Assembly: GCF_014836535.1 (NCBI RefSeq)
Contig: NZ_JACSQP010000006.1
Span: 62,001-126,000 of the forward strand
Direction of reading: 5' to 3'
DNA from: Microbacterium pullorum
GTDB lineage: Bacteria > Actinomycetota > Actinomycetes > Actinomycetales > Microbacteriaceae
DNA: 64,000 bases
Below the pieces are notes generated by a model. That model saw only the letters and a program-made list of their open reading frames with translations. It was not told the origin of the DNA and ran no database searches. How positions within the stretch are numbered: the stretch's first letter is position 1; each line of letters begins with the position of its first letter. The translations under genes and the position numbers were made by a program. This document shows, in pieces, positions 60,980 to 64,000 of this stretch.

Positions 60980-61750
60980 ATGCTCATCGGCTCCAGCCTG
61001 AAGATGTATTTCTCGCACGCGCGCACCCTCGCGTGGACGCGGGAGGTCGCGGACATCCTGGCGACGCACTCCGCGCCCGCGGCGGGGGTGACGGCGTTCG
61101 TGATCCCGCAGTACCCCGCCATTCCGGCGTGCGTCGAAATCGGCTCGCCAGTCGGGCTCGCCGTCGGCGCGCAGGACCTCGCGACCCATGACGAAGGGCC
61201 CTACACGGGCGAAGTCAGCGGCGCCGTGCTGGCCGAACTCGGATGCCGCTTCGTCGAGGTGGGGCACGCCGAGCGTCGCCGCCTGTACGGCGAGACCGAC
61301 GACGTCGTGGCGGCGAAGGTGTTCGCCGCAGAGCGCAACGGCCTCGTCCCCCTCGTGTGTGTCGGTGAGGCGGAGCGCGGCGACCGGGCAGCGGCCGTCG
61401 CCGAGTGCGTACGCCAGATCGAGTCGGCTTTGGCGGCGGCGCGGGCCGCGGGCAGGTACGGCGAGATCGTCGTCGCCTATGAACCGCTGTGGGCGATCGG
61501 GGCCCCCGAGCCCGCCGGCGTCGACCACATCGACGCGGTGTGCCGGGCGCTGCGCGCGCACCTGGCATCCGCACCCGAGCAGACCCGGGTGATCTACGGC
61601 GGCAGCGCCGGTCCGGGGCTGCTCACCGAGATCGCCGATGCCGTCGACGGCATCTTCCTCGGCCGGTTCGCCCACGACCCGCGCGCCTTCGGCGCCATTC
61701 TCGACGAAGCGGCCGAGATCCTCGCCGCACGCCAGGAGGAGACACGATGA
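60980..61750 (+). CDS. Triosephosphate isomerase-family protein (L-erythrulose-1-phosphate isomerase candidate)
   Basis: The 256-residue TIM barrel keeps the catalytic residues Lys8, His96 (VEVGHAERRRLYGE) and Glu168 (VAYEPLWAIG), plus the phosphate-binding VIYGGSAGPGL. The N-terminal motif is SLKMYF instead of N-W-K-M-N, a change seen in EryH/LerI-type proteins that act on tetrulose phosphates. It sits between the RpiB-like gene and a GntR regulator, overlapping the latter by four bases, so a dedicated catabolic role is likelier than glycolysis. Confidence 0.86.
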   Translation: MLIGSSLKMYFSHARTLAWTREVADILATHSAPAAGVTAFVIPQYPAIPACVEIGSPVGLAVGAQDLATHDEGPYTGEVSGAVLAELGCRFVEVGHAERRRLYGETDDVVAAKVFAAERNGLVPLVCVGEAERGDRAAAVAECVRQIESALAAARAAGRYGEIVVAYEPLWAIGAPEPAGVDHIDAVCRALRAHLASAPEQTRVIYGGSAGPGLLTEIADAVDGIFLGRFAHDPRAFGAILDEAAEILAARQEETR

Positions 61751-62475
61751 TGTCGGACGGCGAGACGCGGGGCCTCGGCGCTCTGCAGGGATCGATCGAG
61801 CGCCGCGGACTGCGAGATCACGTCTACGACCGCATTCTGCAGCTACTGCTGAGCGGCGAGGTCGCACCCGGCGCACGGCTGTCGATCGACACCATCGCCC
61901 GGCAGCTGGAGGTCTCGCCCACCCCGGTGCGCGAGGCGATGGTGCAGCTGGAGCGCACCGGCCTCGTCACCCGCGAAGCGTTGAAGGGCTACCGGGTGGC
62001 GCCGCCGCTGCGTCCCTCGCAGCTGGCGGAGCTGTTCGATGCGCGCCTCATGCTCGAATCCACCGCGACGCGGCTGGCGACCCCCGCCACGCCGGCGCTG
62101 CTGAGTGAGCTGCGGGCCGCTCAGGATCAGCACCGTATCGCCGGCGAGCGCGTCATCGCGACCCTCTCGGGCGGAACGCCCGACGTCGCCCTCACGACGG
62201 CGTACTTCGCGGCGGATGCCGCCTTCCACCGGGTCGTCTTCGATCACTGCGGCAACCGCTACCTCACCGACATGTCCGAGACACTCGGCGCGCAGCTTCA
62301 CCGCATGCGCCAGGCGGCCTTGCATGGCATCACCGATGTGCGCGAGGCCATGGCCGAGCACGAGGCCATCGTCGAGGCGTTCGCGGCCGACGATGCGCGG
62401 GCTCCCGAGCAGGCGATGCGACGTCACATCGAACTCGTCCGGTCGCGGTCGCTCGACATCGAACGCGCCGGCTGA
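61747..62475 (+). CDS. GntR family regulator (FadR-type, FCD domain)
   Basis: The 242-residue protein has a GntR winged HTH (YDRILQLLLSGEVAPGARL, IARQLEVSPTPVREAMVQLE) and an all-helical FCD effector domain with metal/ligand residues (FDARLMLESTATRLA, AAFHRVVFDHCGNRY, REAMAEHEAIVEAFA). The ATG overlaps the isomerase stop (ATGA). It is probably a repressor of this operon; two palindromes (58701-58743 and 62508-62531) are candidate sites. Confidence 0.93.
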   Translation: MMSDGETRGLGALQGSIERRGLRDHVYDRILQLLLSGEVAPGARLSIDTIARQLEVSPTPVREAMVQLERTGLVTREALKGYRVAPPLRPSQLAELFDARLMLESTATRLATPATPALLSELRAAQDQHRIAGERVIATLSGGTPDVALTTAYFAADAAFHRVVFDHCGNRYLTDMSETLGAQLHRMRQAALHGITDVREAMAEHEAIVEAFAADDARAPEQAMRRHIELVRSRSLDIERAG

Positions 62476-62507
62476 CGCTCCGAGCGGGGACCACACTTCC
62501 CTGCTCA

Positions 62508-62531
62508 TCGTCGATCCTGTAGGATCGACGA
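62508..62531. promoter_or_regulatory. 24-bp palindrome before the xylose-isomerase-fold gene
   Basis: TCGTCGATCCT (62508-62518) and AGGATCGACGA (62521-62531) form a perfect 11-bp inverted repeat with a two-base centre. It lies in the 83-bp gap after the GntR gene, upstream of the next ribosome site, so it is either an operator that lets the downstream genes be controlled separately or an RNA hairpin. Confidence 0.6.
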
Positions 62532-62558
62532 AACGCATCACACGCCAATGGAGCCGTC

Positions 62559-63512
62559 ATGACCGATACGTCACTTGCCGCACCCCTCGACAGCCAGACC
62601 TGGCCGATCGCCGTCTGCATGCACGGGTTCCCGCCCGTCGGCCGTGACGGCACGGCTCTGCACGACGCGGCCCCCGAAGTCTGGGACGACGTCTTCGGTC
62701 AGGTCGCGCGCCTCGGGTTCACCGCGATCGAACTCGCCGACAGCCACATCCGTCCCGCCGACCTCGATGCCTCCCGTCGCGAGGAGCTGCTCAGCATCGC
62801 CCGCGCACACGGTGTGACTCCCATCTCGGTGCACGTGCAGCGGCAGAGCGTCATCCAGCCCGGCCGCGGCGAACAGAACCTCGCCTACGCCCACCGCACG
62901 ATCGACGCCGCCGCGGAGCTCGGCCTGCAGGTCTTCTCCACGGGCCTGCACCAGCCGTTCTCCGACGCCCAGCGCCGCGCGCTGTGGTTCTGGACCGCGA
63001 CCGGTGCGGTCGACCCCGACGACGCCGACACCCGTGCGCTCGCGGTCAAGCGCCTGCGCGAACTGGGCGAGCACGCGGCATCCGTGGGGCTGCCGATGTC
63101 GCTGGAGATGTACGAGGACACCTACCTCGGCACCGCTGACAGCGCCGTGCGCCTCATCGAGGAGATCGGCCTGGACAACGTCGGCCTCAACCCCGACATC
63201 GGCAACCTCGTGCGCCTGCACCGTCCCATCGAGGACTGGCGCGAGATGCACGAGAAGACCCTGCCGTACGCGAACTACTGGCACGTGAAGAACTACACCC
63301 GTGACGAAGCGCCGGACGGCACCTGGTACACCTCCACCCCCACGAGCATGGAGCTCGGTCTCATCAACTACCGCGCCATGGTCGCCCGCGCGATCGAGCT
63401 CGGATTCGCCGGGCCGTTCCTGATGGAGCAGTACGGCGGCGACAGCCTGGGGGTCTGCGCCACCAACCGCACCTACCTGCAGTCCCTGCTTCCCGAGCCC
63501 GCCGGGGCCTGA
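62559..63512 (+). CDS. Xylose-isomerase-fold sugar isomerase/epimerase or decarboxylase
   Basis: The 317-residue protein has an AP-endonuclease-2/xylose-isomerase-like barrel (GFTAIELADSHIRPADLDAS, MSLEMYEDTYLGTADSAVRL, NVGLNPDIGNLVRLHRP, YWHVKNYTRD). Metal ligands are suggested by E, D, H and E in these segments. Members include epimerases and, in D-apionate catabolism, a 3-oxo-isoapionate decarboxylase (OiaC) that makes L-erythrulose. Next to an erythrulose-type kinase and a 3-hydroxyacid dehydrogenase that decarboxylase role is attractive but inferred. GGAG precedes the ATG. Confidence 0.8.
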   Translation: MTDTSLAAPLDSQTWPIAVCMHGFPPVGRDGTALHDAAPEVWDDVFGQVARLGFTAIELADSHIRPADLDASRREELLSIARAHGVTPISVHVQRQSVIQPGRGEQNLAYAHRTIDAAAELGLQVFSTGLHQPFSDAQRRALWFWTATGAVDPDDADTRALAVKRLRELGEHAASVGLPMSLEMYEDTYLGTADSAVRLIEEIGLDNVGLNPDIGNLVRLHRPIEDWREMHEKTLPYANYWHVKNYTRDEAPDGTWYTSTPTSMELGLINYRAMVARAIELGFAGPFLMEQYGGDSLGVCATNRTYLQSLLPEPAGA

Positions 63513-63563
63513 GCGGCCCGATCGATTCGACGCACCGCCGCGTCGAACCAGAAGGAGACGAAC

Positions 63564-64000
63564 ATGACCGACAACACCCGACCCGTCTACGCCGTCATCG
63601 GCAGCGGCTACATGGGCGGCGGCATCGCCCAGGTGCTGGCGCTTTCGGGCGCCGACGTCCGCATCGCCGACGTGGAGCTCGCCATCGCCGAGGGCAACCG
63701 CGAGCGCCTCATCACCGAGGCCGCGCAGTTCGCCGCCGACGGGCTCTTCCCCGCCGACGCAGCCCAGACCATCGCCGAGCGCATCACCGCCGCCACGATC
63801 GAGGATGCCGTGGCCGGCGCCACCTTCATCGAGGAGGCCGTCCCCGAGAAGATCGAGATCAAGCATGCGACGCTCCGCCGCATCAGCGAGGCGGCCGCGC
63901 CCGACGCGATCATCGGCAGCAACACCTCCACGATCCTCATCGGCCGCCTCGCGGAGGCGGTCGTGAACCCCGAGCGCTTCCTCGGTGTGCACTTCTCCAA
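63564..64000 (+). CDS. 3-hydroxyacyl-CoA dehydrogenase-type NAD-binding oxidoreductase (3' end beyond window)
   Basis: The visible 145 residues begin MTDNTRPVYAVIGSGYMGGG with the Rossmann motif G-x-G-x-M-G-x-G-I, then VRIADVELAIAEGNRERL, EEAVPEKIEIKHATLRR, IIGSNTSTILIGRLA and NPERFLGVHFS. This matches the N-terminal domain of 3-hydroxyacyl-CoA, L-gulonate 3- and related 3-hydroxyacid dehydrogenases. GAAGGAG lies eight bases upstream. It could oxidise a sugar acid at C3 to a beta-keto acid for the upstream barrel protein. The gene runs off the window. Confidence 0.88.
   Translation, partial: MTDNTRPVYAVIGSGYMGGGIAQVLALSGADVRIADVELAIAEGNRERLITEAAQFAADGLFPADAAQTIAERITAATIEDAVAGATFIEEAVPEKIEIKHATLRRISEAAAPDAIIGSNTSTILIGRLAEAVVNPERFLGVHFS

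Noticed and set aside
60980..61750. Annotation as the glycolytic triosephosphate isomerase (tpiA)
   Set aside because: The N-W-K-M-N motif is S-L-K-M-Y and the gene is embedded in a regulated catabolic operon; a housekeeping tpiA normally lies with gap and pgk.

Overview
The window is a GC-rich stretch (about 70% by eye) with dense, often overlapping genes and near-total G/C at third codon positions. Gene content (kdpFABC, treXYZ, coaBC, two DUF7882 proteins, many leaderless-type promoters) points to an actinobacterium of the family Microbacteriaceae, most likely Microbacterium or a close relative. That assignment rests on recognised families, not on a database search. I see no rRNA, tRNA, CRISPR array, insertion sequence or prophage; it reads as ordinary chromosome with several accessory operons.

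Layout: 1-4297 (minus) is the Kdp potassium pump operon, cut at kdpC by the window edge, with kdpF and a second tiny membrane ORF at its 5' end. 4522-6980 couples a catalytically degenerate ABC ATPase-like protein to a YhgE/Pip membrane protein. 7026-17051 holds YaeQ, a large LuxR regulator, TetR/DUF899, an alanine-type symporter, a MarR/MMPL exporter pair and small proteins. 17058-21033 has a second DUF7882 protein, a 44-aa gene, coaBC, an NRDE protein and a class-III aminotransferase. 21064-31560 is a glycoside/xylose utilisation region: ROK regulator, ABC importer (binding protein and two permeases), GH3 glycosidase, LacI regulator, xylA and xylB, with recognisable operators. 31614-33680 is a small alarmone synthetase followed by two unknown genes. 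33777-40163 is treX-treY-treZ, which makes trehalose from glycogen. 40222-41788 holds TspO and a glutamine amidotransferase-like protein.

41862-47114 is the most unusual locus: an ECF-like sigma factor, a small overlapping unknown protein, a cytoplasmic subtilisin with a four-copy NPFGRT linker, and a TPR-CHAT (caspase-like) protease, ending in a cluster of palindromes. I read it as a protease/sigma signalling or conflict module. 47340-58683 holds housekeeping and repair genes (an HTH-less LysR effector protein, hexapeptide protein, YitT, Nei-type glycosylase, giant Lhr-type helicase, Gre-like factor) and an ABC-F protein whose 249-bp leader carries a 9-codon upstream ORF and mutually exclusive inverted repeats. 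58767-64000 is a sugar-acid/tetrulose catabolic operon (DhaK-DhaL kinase, RpiB-like and TIM-like isomerases, GntR regulator, xylose-isomerase-fold protein, 3-hydroxyacid dehydrogenase running off the edge). It resembles the known erythrulose-phosphate route fed by a beta-keto-acid decarboxylase.

Two window-wide patterns stand out: many genes have a -10 hexamer about six bases before the start codon (leaderless transcripts), and the 7-mer GGATGCC/GGCATCC is strongly over-represented although it forces otherwise rare codons.
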